Below are positions 42,637 to 54,443 of a DNA stretch of 64,000 bases, piece after piece. The notes under the pieces were generated by a model. It ran no database searches. It was not told the origin of the DNA and was given only the letters and a program-made list of their open reading frames with translations. The stretch is from Prorocentrum cordatum (lineage: Eukaryota; Sar; Dinophyceae; Prorocentrales; Prorocentraceae), in the NCBI GenBank assembly GCA_963575745.1, contig CAUYUJ010013814.1, positions 361,096 to 425,095 of the forward strand, given 5' to 3'. Both the position numbers and the translations under genes were made by a program. Each line of letters opens with the position of its first letter. The first letter of the stretch is position 1.

Positions 42637-43605
42637 CAAAAAAACGGCCGACAAAAAACTACTCAAGTTCCCTGATGGCGCCTCCGACGGCGCCCGCTGG
42701 CCGAGGGGAAGCGTCCAGAGGGGGTTCGGGCTGAGAAGGGGAAGCGTCGAGCTGGAGCCGGCAATGCATCGCCGATTGATCGGCGAGATGCCCCCGATTG
42801 CGAATCCGCACGCTTATGGGAAGGGTGGGCTATCGGGCCTCCATCGGCGATGAATGGGCGATTGTTTTTGTTTTGCACCGCAGCGCAACGACACCCGCAC
42901 ACAATTTTGACTCCAAACGCCAGCGAAGCCCTGGTCAAAATAATCTCGCAACCAGGCGTCCAGAGGAAGGAGGAAACAGAGCGGAACAGGATGAGGCAAG
43001 AGACACAAACCGACTCGCTCGAGGGCAAATCGGCTAGGACGAATGGCCCGCGCACTAAAACCCTCGTGAACACAAGAGAGGGAGAGAAGGAATGGGAGGA
43101 GGGGGAGACAAGCAGACAAAGGATAACCAACCCTGTCGAATGATGTGATCGCTAGGCGGTAGCCGCCTGCGAGCCACTTCCAGAGCAGCGCGGCACAAAC
43201 GAAGCAATCCGGTTGAAAGAACAACGGTGAAGATACCGCACGCGTGCACAGAGCCGAGAGGGCGGAGGAAACAGGAGCTACGGCGGCGACGGCAGGCGAG
43301 AGCTGGAGGAAACAGACGAGAAAGGAGGACCTCGTCCAGCATCACTCCAGCAGGCTCCTAACTGAAGGGCTGGCTCAGGCGCCGGTCGCGAGTGGCCGAC
43401 CAGGGGTGGGGTTCAGCAGCGGACCTCGGCTGCCACGCGGTGCGGCCCAGCATCACAACCATTTGCTGCGACATTCCCAACAACATCCTGCACCGGGCAG
43501 TCGAACAGAAAACGTACGGTGCTGAACCGCAGCGTGGCAATCTCCTGCAACATGTTCAACAGCGTTTGCAGCACTGGAAGTAAGGCACAAGGTGATCACA
43601 ACCAG
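42486..43605. other. Spacer with TA tract, no gene seen
   Basis: A poly-A run (about 42487-42496) and a (TA)n tract at about 42597-42635 are the only clear structures. ORFs over 42.8-43.5 kb are short, overlap on both strands, and show no domain. Confidence 0.6.
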
Positions 43606-44060
43606 AACCGTACCAGCGTAGCGCGGCACAGCATCGTGCACATCTCGGGCCATATTGAAGGGGCCCCAGGACACACAAATAAATACACACAAATAAAAAA
43701 ATCCCTATATTTTCCTATATTTTGAAGCTTTTTGTCTTCCCCCCACTTCCCACATTTTCCCATATTTTCTGGGAAATCGAAGATTAATTGTGTCTGTGTG
43801 TTTCTTTTCCTCCTGACATATTCCCTCAAATCCACAGTGCCGTCGTCGGCCCGAGAGTCGGCACGGGAGGCGGCGAGCTGGGCGGTGCGGGACTCGGAGG
43901 GCCTGTCGTGCTGGGCATCGGTGGCCTGGTCGGCGCGGGAGGTCGGCGAGCTGGTCGGCACGGGAGGTCGGCGAGCTCGTCCATGCGGGAGCCGCCGACA
44001 ATGATATCAAGATCCGTGCCAGCGGGGTGCGACACAGCATCGTGGACATCTCGCGCAAGA
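43606..44060. repeat. ~50-bp direct repeat, two copies
   Basis: A segment with GCACAGCATCGTGCACATCTC (43625-43645) recurs as ACACAGCATCGTGGACATCTC near 44033. In both places the minus strand reads ARDVHDAV. Flanking bases (ACCAGCG, CCAGCGG) extend the match to about 50 bases. The stretch between them begins the 24-bp minisatellite. Confidence 0.65.
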
Positions 44061-44822
44061 TTCTTTCCCTTCGAAAGTGCCGCCGTTGGCCAGAGAATCG
44101 GGGGGCCTTGAGACGCGGGGGTCGGTGCGGGGGCCGGTGCGGGATTCGGTGAGCTGGTCGAACTGGAAATCGGTGGTCGGCACGGGAGTCGGTGAGCTGG
44201 TCGGTGTGGGAGTCGGTGAGCTGATCGGTGTGGGAGTCGGTGAGCTGGTCGGTGCGGGAATCGGTGAGCTGGTCGGTGCGGGAGCTGCCAAGCTGGTTGG
44301 TGTGGGAGTCGGTGAGCTGGTCGGCACGGGAGTCGGTGAGCTGGTCGGTGCGGGAGTCGGTGAGCTGGTCGGTGTGGGAGTCGGTAAGCAAGTCGGTGCG
44401 GGAATCGGTGAGCCAGACGGTGCGGGAGCCGCCACGCTGGTTGGTGAAGATGTCGGTGAGCTGGTCGGTGCGGGAGTCGATGAAATTGGTCGGTGCGGGA
44501 GTCGGCGAGCTGGTCGGCGCGAAAGTCGGCGAGCTGGTCGGTGCGGTCGTCGGTGAGCTGGTCGATGCGGGAGTCGGTGAGCGGGGCGGCGCCAGAGTCA
44601 GCGAGCTGGTCGGCGCGGAAGTCTGCGAACCAGACGGCATGGAAATCGGTGAGCTGGTCGGTGGGGGAGTCGGCGAGCTGGTCGGTGCGCGAGTCGGCGA
44701 GGTGGTCGGTGTGGCAGGCGGCGAGCGGGTCCGCGCGGGAGTCAGCGAGCTGGTCAGGGCGGGAGTCGTTGTTGGCGAGCTGGTCAGCGCGGTCGTCGGC
44801 GAGCTGGTCGCTGCGGTAAAAC
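43845..44822. repeat. 24-bp minisatellite (GAGCTGGTCGGTGCGGGAGT)
   Basis: About forty units of GAGCTGGTCGGTGCGGGAGT plus CGGT with substitutions. All six frames stay open; the minus strand gives the eight-residue repeat TDSRTDQL and its frame-shifted versions. ORFs of 455 and 498 codons result from fusion of this array to the end of LINE-C and are not accepted as genes. Confidence 0.95.
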
Positions 44823-44959
44823 CTATGCGTGCGCCGGCGGCGGCGGCCTCCAGCGGGCCCGCGGCGCGCGAGATGGCCCAGCCAATGCCGCCGACGAGAA
44901 GCGGGAATTCGTGCCGGAGTCGGGGCTGGGGTCGGGCCCAGAGCAGGAGCCAGGAGGGG

Positions 44960-47450
44960 AGTCGACGGCGCTGCACTGCGGCCCGTCCGAATGGCGCACC
45001 TGCGCCGGACGCGGGCGGCCAGCCAGGGCGCTGGCAAATCCCTGCGCCGCCTGGGTGTGTCCACGAATTCATTCGCGCGCACGTTGAAGTCGTCCACTTG
45101 GCCGTGCGCGGGGCGCTCCTGTCGCGTCGCGCACGGCGCCTGGCGGTCGCCCGACGCAGAGTCTCCGAGCCCTAGTATACAAAGGAGCCTGTCAGTCGGA
45201 TCCAGATCCGGAAGCTGCAACCATTGGCGCGTAAACTTGCGGAAGACCGAACAATGCGCGCAGTGCTCGGCGCCGTCCTCGCCCCGGCCGCGCTGAGGAA
45301 GGCGCGTGGCCGACCGCCGCATTCATTGCGGCCTAGCCCCTGCGCAGGATGCGGAGCGTCGCTGCGAAGATGCGAGGCGTCGCGTTGTTGGAGAGGTCCT
45401 TGAGGGCATCCACGGCGCGATGAAAGCGGTGGCTAGGAAGCAAAGGCAGTTCCCGCTGGTCGAGGCGACGCCACAGGTGAAGGCGCGCAGCCTCCGTTCG
45501 ATCGGGTGCGAGCGCCTTGTGGAGCGTCAGCTGCCACTAACGCCCGGTCGCTCCGGAGCGGGCCGGGTTTCTGTGCGCGCGCGCGGCCCCCGTCCCACGT
45601 CAACCCGCTGCGCGCTGCACTCGGTCTTCCGCCTGTTCTTAGAAAAACAAAGAACTGGAACCAGACCGGTCGCTCCACAAGGCTGCCGGAATATCTGGGG
45701 GCGCACAGCTTGAAGTCGACAAAGCGCCCGCGCTCGAGCGGCGACGCGGAGCCCACCTGCGGGAAGCGCCCCCCAATGGACCACCCTGCTTTTGGCGGCG
45801 TCGGCCCACGGCTGGAATTCCTTGAACTCGCGCGTGCAACGTGCGCAATGTAGCTGGCTGAGGCCACGTATGCGTCTGGGTGTAGCCATCCACGAAGGCC
45901 AAGCAAAAGTCGAGCGAGAGCTATGAGTTCGCGGTGATCCCACGCATCTGGAACTGCGTCCAATTGCGCCAGGGAAGAGACCACGGGTAGCATGCTCGTG
46001 ATGTATCCTGCAAGTGATGAAGCCAATGGGTCGCCAGATAAAAGCTTGTACGTCGTACTTGCGCAAACCCTTGGCCCACGACTGGCACTTCCTCTGCGGC
46101 CCTATAACAAAGCAGAGGTAGTTGCCGAGAATGAGATACTGAAGTCCGCCCAAGAAGGCGAGACCGCTCCGCTTCCACCTTGACGGGGTGCAACGAAATC
46201 CCATGCGATTGTCCGCACATAGCCTCAACCTGGACACGCGCGCACATTCCTCGAACATCGGCTTCAACGTCTCCGCTGCTACACGTTGGCGGGGAGGACA
46301 ACATCAAGGTCATCGGCATATGCTTGCACCAATGCGCGCGGCAGTGCTCGAGCGATGCGCGAAAGCAAGATGTCGTCGGTCACGGCGAACAATACCGGCG
46401 ACAAAAGGCATCCTTGACAGAGGCCTGAATCCATCCAGAAGCTGCCAAACCTGGCCCCGCCGACGGAAACAAGGCAAGTCGTGCTGTAGCGCAGCGCGCG
46501 GAGGAACTGCAAAAACTACTCTGGCCATCTGAATGACGCAAACAACTCGCGCATGAACTCCCTGCTGACACTGGTGAACGCCACTGCGAAGTCGACGCGT
46601 ACTTCGGCGGCGCATTCCTCGGACAGAGCTGCAGCCTGCATTCTCTAATCCATGTCCACCATGTTCGACAGCATGCTGCGTCCCCCAACGAAGCTGCGTT
46701 GCATGCTTGAGATTTCAGCGGCAAAAATTGGCTCCAACTTCAGCCGGTTGTCGCCTACAAACAAGCGGCTATCTGTGCTAATGATGCTGATGGGGCGGGT
46801 GTCCTCTGGCGTATGGATCGGGTTGCCCGCCGCGTCCACCCCGTCCACTTTCTTCGGCGATAACACCATGTCCCTTGTTGAAAATAGAATGCTCGGCGCT
46901 CGATGGGGGGCGAAGCCATCGGCGCCCCCCATAGCCTGGAAGGCATTGCACATCACGTCCGCGGCCAGCTCCTCTATAGCGCGCCAGGCGCTGCGTGGTA
47001 TGCCATCATGGCCAGGGGGAGAGTTCGAAGCATGCCGAATCGATTGAATGATGTCGTCTCTTACCAATTCCCCGTCGGACGAGCGGCGGTGCCGCGCAAC
47101 TGTCACTTTGTCGGTTTGGTTTTCTCGAACCCACCGCTGCCGGGTGGCCCAACAAAGTGGGGCGAATTTGGAAATGGCGTTCCGAACGTACCCGTGAGGC
47201 CCCAGCCATGCCCTGCGGCTTCGCGTGGACTACACCATCGAGACCACGCACAGCCTGAAGAGCAGCGCCGCGTCCAGGAGCAAGACGCTGCAGGAGCCAC
47301 ACGATCATTTTGGCGACGCGCGGCTGCAGCCGAGGCAGTGAAGGTCGGCAAGTCGTGGTGGAATTTGCCCAGCTTGTCCAGCGCGTGGTCCCTGGCGATC
47401 TCCCGCGCGTGGGCCAGCACCATACGATAGCTGCTCACCCCTCCGCCCCA
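44960..47450 (-). mobile_element. LINE-C: 5'-truncated non-LTR retrotransposon
   Basis: Only linker, RT and C-terminal parts are present, reading leftwards. There is no ORF1 or endonuclease upstream; 47.45-48.0 kb lacks both. 5' truncation is the usual result of incomplete reverse transcription. The 3' coding end merges into the 24-bp minisatellite. Confidence 0.75.
45180..47438 (-). pseudogene. LINE-C reverse transcriptase and C-terminus
   Basis: SSYRMVLAHAREIARDHALD opens the linker. The RT fingers read NSPPGHDGIPRSAWRAIEEL and EDTRPISIISTDSRLFV, then MQRSFVGGRSMLSNMVDMD, followed by an in-frame TAG (46647-46645). Motif A, EVRVDFAVAFTSVSREFM, is next, then another TAG near 46.53 kb. DSGLCQGCLLSPVLFAV is motif B and ALVQAYADDLDVVLPAN is motif C with an intact YADD. 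A frameshift near 46.28 kb leads into the thumb (EECARVSRLRLCADNRMGF). The C-terminus has EDGAEHCAHCSVFRKFTRQW, a Cys/His motif typical of the end of such RTs. Two stops and at least two frameshifts mark it as dead. Confidence 0.8.
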
Positions 47451-49450
47451 CTCATACCTTGGCGATGGATGGGCGATTGGTGATCGATGCCCCCCCTGAG
47501 CCTGTCACCCCCCCAACGTTGCCCCTGACTGGCGCGCTCCGCACGCCAGGGGGGGGGGGGGCTGGCAACGATCCAAGAAATCCTCGCGGACCTCTGGCCG
47601 TTTCTTCTCTTCGAGTAGGGGATCGACTGCAACATGGATTTGCCCCATAATGAATTTTCGCGTCGGATGTATTGACGAATACGTCGGTCTTTCGTATATA
47701 CATACGAGAGTCCAACGCATGTTCTATGGATGCAGCGAGAAATATCAAGTTTGGGGTACATCGGTTCTGTAGTCGATCCCTTAGTCGATCTCTTCTTCGA
47801 CCCCAGCGGACGGCGCACTGACCAGGCCGTCGAGCTGCCTCCAGCCGCGGCCACCACGGAGGCCCCGCCCCGAGGGGGTCCTGGAAGGAAAGGGCAGAGA
47901 GACCACCCTCATCATGAGCACCCCGACAAGCGAAGCCCTGTATACACCCTGCGAAATGTGTTAAAGCCACTGTCCTTCACTATCGGTCGTACCAACTACC
48001 GAACACATATACTCAGATGACCAGTTGGTCTGCGAGGCTCGCAGCCTCCCAGACAGTACGCACGAGCTACGGGTTCGGGGGCGGAAGATCGCACGAGAGA
48101 AGAAAGAGGGGGCGGAGAGACACCCACAGCGAACAGGGCGAGGAGCAGGGAGACAGGCGAAGGGAGGGGGGGAAGACTGATGAGATTGGGTGAGGCGGCC
48201 TCCGAGGACAGAGGGAAGGAGGAGGGGCCGAGGGATGATGGGGAAGGGTGACAGCCAGGAGGACTGGAGGGAGGGGGAGGAGGGAGTAAGAGGCAGAGGA
48301 GGGACGGAAAGGAGCAGGAGGGCAGGCAGGCGCGAGCCCTCCCGATGGGCCGCCGCCGTCGAGCCGTCGAGCCTGGGGACCTGGGGACCTGGGGAGTCCC
48401 ACTGAGGAAGGCGGGGGGGGGATAGGGGAGGGAGGGGGGGAGGGGGCAGGAGGACGGGAGCGGTGAGGAGGAGGAGGAGGAGGAGGAGGAGGAGGAGGAG
48501 GAGGAGGAGGAGGGAGGAGCTCCTTTCCGCGCGGGGCTCGGGGCCCCGAGGCTCGGGGTCCTCCGAGCAGTTCCCTCGGAGCTCCAACTCGGAGCCCGAG
48601 CAAAGTTAGTAAAAAGCACTCAAGGTCAGGAAGTTGGAACCGCGCGTGGCTGGAGGCTGAAGGCTGAAGGCTGAATTCACATGCGGAACATGCGGAGGCC
48701 GCTTGATGGGCTTGATGGGTACACGCGCAGGGGGTGTATCCAGCTCTCGCCCAGGCCTCAGGGCCAGCGGCCACGCCTGCCACATCATGCGTGCCCAGAC
48801 TGGGCGCGCATGATGTGGCAGCACAGCTGGGCAGCCCAGCTTCCTGGACTCCTGGACTGTCTGCGCGCCCTGCCGCGGGCACTACTCTGAGTATCGTTTA
48901 ACCGATCCCCATCCTGCCATCCCCAGCGGCGTGGCCTGGGCCCCCACTGGCCGATGTACCCCCTAGATGGGGATATAGGCCGTTCCCGTCGGGCTTCGAG
49001 TTTCGAGGGGTGCATCCCCAGCTGGCGGTAATGTGGTGGGGGTCTCGAAGGGCGCGGGGATGGGGGTGGGGATCGGTTAAACAATACTGGCAGCTCCGAG
49101 CTGCCAGCTCGCCGTTGACTCTCCTCGCTCCTCGGAGCCTCCTCGGCACTTGCCCTGCCGAGGCTCCTCCGATCCTCTCCTCTCCCAGATGCCACCCTCC
49201 TCCCGTCCATGCCCGCTCCCTCTCCCCCATTCCCATCCTCCTCTCCTCATCTCCCTCTGTCGCCGCGGCCCGCGGCGGCCGCGGCGCCGCGGCGGCTGCT
49301 CACTTCGCGTGGCCGCCGCTGCTGCTGCCGCCGCCGCTGCCGCTGAGCAAGGCCGCCACGGACGGCCCTGGCCCCTCGGCGGCCGCGGCCTGCAGGAGGA
49401 TGGGGGGGAGCAGGGGCTGAGCAGGGGGAGGGGGGGTCGGAGGAGGGGGG
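47451..49450. other. Spacer with (AGG)n tract, no gene seen
   Basis: A (GGA)n tract lies at about 48465-48513. GGAGCTCCAACTCGGAGC-like and GGCTGAAGGCTGAA repeats occur near 48.55-48.67 kb. CAGACTGGGCGCGCATGATG near 48795 repeats as CATCATGCGTGCCCAGACTG just before, forming a short inverted arrangement. No coding region is convincing. Confidence 0.5.
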
Positions 49451-49454
49451 GGAA

Positions 49455-51062
49455 TTAGAAGAAGATAGCGGAAACGATGACTACCACTAGTACTGAGAAT
49501 AAGACGACGAGGAGATGCGGATGAGGAGGACGAGGAGGAGGACGAGGAGGCGAAAGAGGAGGGGGAGGGGGAGAAGGAGGATGATGAGGAGGAGGAGGCG
49601 GAGAAGGATGAGAAGGAGCGACCTCCTCCTCCTCCTCCTCCTCCTCGGACTCCGCGGCGAGCTCGCCCCTCCGTTTCCTCCCGTTCCCTCCTCCTCCTCC
49701 TGAGGAGCCCGTCACTTTCTTCCGTATCGGAGAGGGGGAGGAGGAGGAGGAGGAGGAGGCCTTCGTGGCGGCCTTGGTTGCCTTCTTGCCCGCCTCCGCG
49801 GCGGGTGCCTTCTTAGCCTGGGGCTGGTGCGCCTTGGCTGGTGCGGCTGGTGCGTGCTTGACCTGGTACGTGACCTTCTGCTGCTCGGCTGCGTTCTTGG
49901 CCTTGGCCGCCGACGTGGTCTCCTCGGCGGCGGTGGCCTGCTCGGCTGCGTGCTTGACCTGGTAGCTGTTGGCCTTGAGGGCCTCAGCCTCGGCCGCCGT
50001 AGCCTCGGCTGCGTGCTTGGTCTCCGCCTCCGCGGCTGCCTGCACTGTTGCGTTCTTGCCATCCTCGGCTGCGTTCTCGTTCTTGGCCTCTGCCGCCGCC
50101 GTAGCCCCCTCGGCTGCGGGCGCGGCGGCGGCATCGGCCCCCTCGGCTGCGTTCTTGGCCTCGGCCGCCGTGGCACCCCCGGCGGTGGCCTGCTCTGCTG
50201 CGTGCTTGACCTCCTGCTCGGCTGCGTTCTTTGCCTCGGCCGCCGTGGCACCCGTGGCCTCGGCTGCGTGCTTGGCCTCCGCCTCCGCCTCCGCGGCGGC
50301 CTGCACTGCTGCGTTCTTGCCATCCTCAGCTGCGTTCTTGCCATCCTCGGCTGCGTTCTTGCCATCCTCGGCTGCGTTCTTGGCCTCCTCGGCTGCGTTC
50401 TTGACCTCCTCGGATGCCGTGGCCTCCTCGGCTGGTGTCCTGCCCCCCGCGACGGCCTGCTCGGCTGCGGTCGTGGCATCCTCGGCTGCGTCCTTGGCCT
50501 CGGCCGACTCGGACGTGGTCTCCTTGGCGGTGGCCTGCTCGGCTGCGTGCTGGACCTGGTAGTTGACCTCCTGCTCAGCCTGCTCAGCTGCGTTCTTGGC
50601 CTCGGCCGCGCCCTCGGCGCCCCGCCCCTCGGCTGCGGCCTTGGCTTCCTCAGCGGCTGCTGTCGTGCCCGCCGCTGGCTGCCCTGGCGCGGCCGCGGCC
50701 TTGACCTTGGCGGCGGAAGCGGCAGCGACAGCAGCCGCCGCTGCCGCCTTGAACGCGCGCACCTTCTGGGCTGCAACGGCCGCGGCCTCCGCCGCCATCT
50801 TCGAAGCTTCCTGGGCTTCCTTCTCGAGGGCGTGAGCCTCCGCAACACGCGCCTCGGCATCGGCGTCGGCCGCGCCATCGGCGACGGAGCCATCCCCCAC
50901 AGGGGCTACCCCCACCTCGGCCGCAAGGGCCCCCACCTCGGCCTCGGCCTCGGCCGCAGGGGCCGCCTTGGGCTCATCCAGGGGGATCGGCGGAGCGGGT
51001 GCCTTGGCCTCGGCGTCCTTCAAGACCTTCGCGAGCGCGCCGATGAGGCCGCAGTCGCGCAC
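49455..51062 (-). CDS. Multi-exon gene, last exon: Ala/Glu/Lys repeat and C-terminal anchor
   Basis: An in-frame TAG directly precedes GTGCGCGAC, which is not an ATG, so this is an exon behind acceptor CCGTAG. It starts VRDCGLIGALAKVLKDAEAK and then becomes a helix-prone Ala/Glu/Lys sequence of about 350 residues with recurring KHAAEQATA and KNAAEDG (seven-residue unit repeated near 50.35 kb), recalling LEA-type 11-mer proteins. A Ser/Pro and basic patch (SSSSPSPIRKKVTGSSGGGG, GRKRRGELAAE), an acidic run and a Pro-rich stretch follow. It ends in HLLVVLFSVLVVVIVSAIFF and TAA. A single hydrophobic segment at the very end suggests a tail-anchored membrane protein. If exon joining is wrong, this is a separate gene. 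Confidence 0.6.
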   Translation of the reverse strand: MRDCGLIGALAKVLKDAEAKAPAPPIPLDEPKAAPAAEAEAEVGALAAEVGVAPVGDGSVADGAADADAEARVAEAHALEKEAQEASKMAAEAAAVAAQKVRAFKAAAAAAVAAASAAKVKAAAAPGQPAAGTTAAAEEAKAAAEGRGAEGAAEAKNAAEQAEQEVNYQVQHAAEQATAKETTSESAEAKDAAEDATTAAEQAVAGGRTPAEEATASEEVKNAAEEAKNAAEDGKNAAEDGKNAAEDGKNAAVQAAAEAEAEAKHAAEATGATAAEAKNAAEQEVKHAAEQATAGGATAAEAKNAAEGADAAAAPAAEGATAAAEAKNENAAEDGKNATVQAAAEAETKHAAEATAAEAEALKANSYQVKHAAEQATAAEETTSAAKAKNAAEQQKVTYQVKHAPAAPAKAHQPQAKKAPAAEAGKKATKAATKASSSSSSSPSPIRKKVTGSSGGGGGNGRKRRGELAAESEEEEEEEEVAPSHPSPPPPPHHPPSPPPPPLSPPRPPPRPPHPHLLVVLFSVLVVVIVSAIFF

Positions 51063-51113
51063 CTACGGGGCACGGCGGTGCTGCAGCCTCCCTCGCTGTC
51101 ACATGTGTTTGAT

Positions 51114-51164
<51 letters not shown>

Positions 51165-51542
51165 GCTGATTCTCTCCCATCCCTCTCTCTCTCTCTCTCT
51201 CTCTGTATGTATATATTTGGAGAGGAAGAGAACGCCCACGATGATTCAGCATGTGACTAACAGCTGGCAGAAACCCAAGGGATTCTCCGTGGGATCTGTT
51301 CTCTTCTTTAAAAAATAAACATGCGGGCTTTCACACATTTACTCGCAGACAACGCTGGCGGCGGCCATTCGAAGACAAGGCCGACGAAAAAGCGTGCAAG
51401 GCAAAGACGAGAACAAAACCCGAGTGATTTTGTACGCCCGCACAGATCCCACGGGAAATGGTGCGCGGGTTTTAAGCAGAGACAACACAGCTGAAACACA
51501 CAGCTTATGTATCGTTCCCCCGTCTCTCTCTCTCTCTCTCTC

Positions 51543-51638
<96 letters not shown>

Positions 51639-52846
51639 GTTCCCTCTTCGAATCGGCTGGCTAAGCATGCCGTCGAACACATAGCGTGGCGCCTGCAACC
51701 TGCAGCCTGCAACTCCATGGCCCGAGGTTGGTCACACGTTGCGGCGCCGTTGTCGCGCGTTGCTTGACGCGCAGGCACAGCTTGCAGCTCCTATTGCCTG
51801 GCACCTGTTCCCTTGCCATGCAGTTGCCTCCCCCTCCCTCCTGGTCCCTCCTCGGTCCATCCCTCTACCTCTCTCTATCTCTCTCTCTCTCTCTCCCTAT
51901 CTCTCTCTCTCTCTCTCGTTCTCTCGCTCCCCCTCCCTCTCTCTGTCTCTCTCTCTCGTCTATTCTCCATCTCTCTCTCTCTCTCTCGCTCTCTTTCCCT
52001 CTCCCTCGAGGCGCTCCCTCTCGCTCTCGTTCCCTGCGCGCCGCCGGCCGCCGGCCGCCAGTCCACGCACTGCACCTACATGTAACGACCCATACAAGTG
52101 CATTTCATATAAACTTATATCTGCAAATATCACACATACATACATGTATATACACATATAGTTACATGTATGTGTAGATATGCACACACAGGGAGGGGGG
52201 GGGCATCCAAAAAACGAACACGAATTATCCTCCGTACTCCTCCCCCCCCGAACCGCCACCCTCCCTCGGAGGGTACCCGTGGCAACCCCACGGGACCAAA
52301 ACCCGCGTTTCCCGCGACCCGACCCCCAGCGAAACCGCAAGAGGGCAAAAAACAGCGGCCGTTGCGGCTCGCTGGGGTGGGAAGGGTGGCCCCGCCGCCG
52401 CGCCGCTCCACGGCAGCCGTTAGGCTCGGCGGCGGGGTCCACGGGTCTGGCGGGTTGGCACAGTGGCCATGGTACGAACCTCCCCCGCCTCCGCCGCAAC
52501 CCCCCAAACCAAAGAATTAACATGCCATGGCGCAACACATCATATACATATATATATATATAGATACACACACATATATTGATTTCGACGGTGCAGCGTT
52601 TTTCGGCTGGCATTCTGAGAAGCCTAGCCTGCAGCATGTATCCCCATGCATCTTGCACCGCAGATTGCTTGGCACATGGTGTCTTGCTGCTGTCACCCCC
52701 TGCTTGGTCACCAGTTGCCTTGCCGCCGTTGCCCCCTCCTCCCTTCTCCTGGTCCTTCCCTTTCTTCTCCTCCTCCCTCGCGTCCCACGGCGGGCCCTTC
52801 ATCCTCCATCCCCCTTCCAAGCGCATGCAAAAAGCAGAAGCCGCAC
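51063..52846 (-). repeat. Intron with (CT)n tracts
   Basis: CT microsatellites lie at about 51120-51203, 51524-51636 and 51870-51990, a TA tract at 52548-52580. TGCATTTGCAGCC- and GCAACCTGCAG-like short repeats also occur. No coding sequence is convincing. The borders GTGCGG and CCGTAG with the shared GTGCG fit a GT-AG intron. Confidence 0.6.
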
Positions 52847-52928
52847 GTTGGACAACGCGCTGACGCTCTCCAAGGCCGCCCTCGTGAGCGACAGCGCGGA
52901 GCCACTCTTGATGTTCCCGATGTTCACC
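52847..52928 (-). CDS. Multi-exon gene, exon 10
   Basis: The acceptor CGCCCCCAG precedes GGTGAACATC. It encodes VNIGNIKSGSALSLTRAALE and SVSALSN after the shared Arg codon. The donor is GTGCGG after TCCAAC, phase zero. The next exon also starts with GTGCG, so the intron is bounded by a five-base direct repeat and the exact cut cannot be fixed. Confidence 0.65.
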
Positions 52929-53289
52929 CTGGGGGCGGCGCGGGGGCGCCATCGACGGCGGGGGGGGGGAGCGGGGGGGGAGTTGGGGGCCAAGCCCAGG
53001 CTGGCGCGAGCATAGGCGCAGTAACTGCGCGAGGTCAGGCGGTCTTACCGAGAGAGCCCCCCTGCCCTGGCCGCCCTGCCTAAAGCGGGAAACCCTTCGA
53101 GGAGTCGGAGTCAGCGGCTCAGGAGCTACGATTGGTCACGCAGGCAGGCGAAAAGCTACGCGACCCCACCGAAGCGCAGTAGAGCAACGCGACATCCTCA
53201 CAACTCGCGAGGCTGACGGCTGACAGGCAATGAAAGGAAACTAGAATGAAGCCCCGAAGAAGGTGGACAAGTGTGGGGAGCTAGCGAGC

Positions 53290-53720
53290 ACTCAACATCA
53301 TCACCATCACCGTCGCCATCGCCATCAACACCATCATCAGCACCATCATCATCATCATCATCAGCATCACCATCGTCATCAGCAGCAGCAGCAGCATCAA
53401 CATCAGCATCACCACCATCAGCATCACCACCATCACCATCATAACTTACATCAGTACCATCCTCACCATCACCATCGCAATCGCCATTATCAGCAGCAGC
53501 ATCACCATCACCATCATCATCATCATCATCATCATCATCAGCATCATCATCATCACATTCATCACCATCACCATCACCATCACCATCACCATCGTCACCA
53601 GCATCACCACCATCATCATCATCCTCATCACCATCACCATCATCAACATCATCAACATCATCAACACCGTCATCAGCATCAACAGCAACATCCGCACCGT
53701 CATCATCATCACCCTCCACC
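53290..53720. repeat. Intronic (CAT)n/(CAC)n tract
   Basis: CAT, CAC, CAG and CAA triplets fill this stretch of the intron between exons 9 and 10. Poly-His and poly-Asp ORFs are artefacts. Confidence 0.9.
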
Positions 53721-53748
53721 CCCCGCCCTGCCCTGTCATCGGGCGGGC

Positions 53749-53813
53749 CTCACGCCCCATGATGCCGACACCGTCTTCTCGCAGAACATGAAGCCAGCGG
53801 GGACGTATAACAT
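53749..53813 (-). CDS. Multi-exon gene, exon 9
   Basis: The acceptor GTGGGAG precedes ATGTTATACG. It encodes MLYVPAGFMFCEKTVSASWG and V, then two bases of an Arg codon. The donor is GCCCGCC after GGCGTGAG, a GC border. The leftover AG is completed by the first G of exon 10, which supports the pairing. Confidence 0.65.
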
Positions 53814-54443
53814 CTCCCACGTCCGTGCGCCCGTCGTCGCGCGCCGCGGCCGCCGCCGCCGCCAACGGCATTCCAGCCATCCCCCACCCCCCGTCCACCT
53901 CCTCCTCCACTCCCCTCGCTCCTCGCACGTCGCACATGCTCAGCTCCGATCCATGCCATCCCCCCCCACTCACGAGTAACCAGGCAGACATTCCATGCCC
54001 AAGTAACTTCTTATCGCCGCCGCGCTGTCCCCTACTACCCCCCTTATCATCATACCCCTCATGTCCTCACCTCATATCTTCTATCCCTCACTCGTTGTAT
54101 CTCCTCCTATATCATCCTATCCCTATCTCCTATCTTATCCTCCGATCCCTTGCCCCTCCTCCCTCCTCCGATCCGATCCTAACCCAATATCTTCTCTCCT
54201 CCTACCCTGTGCATACATCCCCATATCCTGGTGTAGCCTGGGTGCCCCGTTGGAGGACATGCGAATTCCGATTTTCGTAGGATGTCAGCCCGTAGATTTT
54301 GGATCCCTGGCGGGCCGATCGTTGTCGGCTCGCGTGGCCGATCAGATAAAAAACAAAACAAAACAAAACAAAACATATCCTCCTACCCCTTCTACCGACC
54401 ATTCCTCATCACTTCTGTTTTCCTGAACGACGTTGCCGCTGAC

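Noticed and set aside
43705-45322. 455- and 498-codon ORFs with TDSRTDQL repeats as a secreted or surface repeat protein
   Set aside because: Every frame of the 24-bp array is open, there is no signal peptide or ATG start, and the N-terminal part is the end of LINE-C in one frame only.
53263-53979. Poly-His ORF of 238 codons
   Set aside because: It is the translation of an intronic CAT/CAC triplet tract; the opposite strand is equally open as poly-Asp.
54240-54350. Possible extra exon (PREPTTIGPPGIQNLRADIL)
   Set aside because: Two alternative frames are equally good and neither gives clear borders; the junction of exon 8 to exon 9 is already in phase without it.
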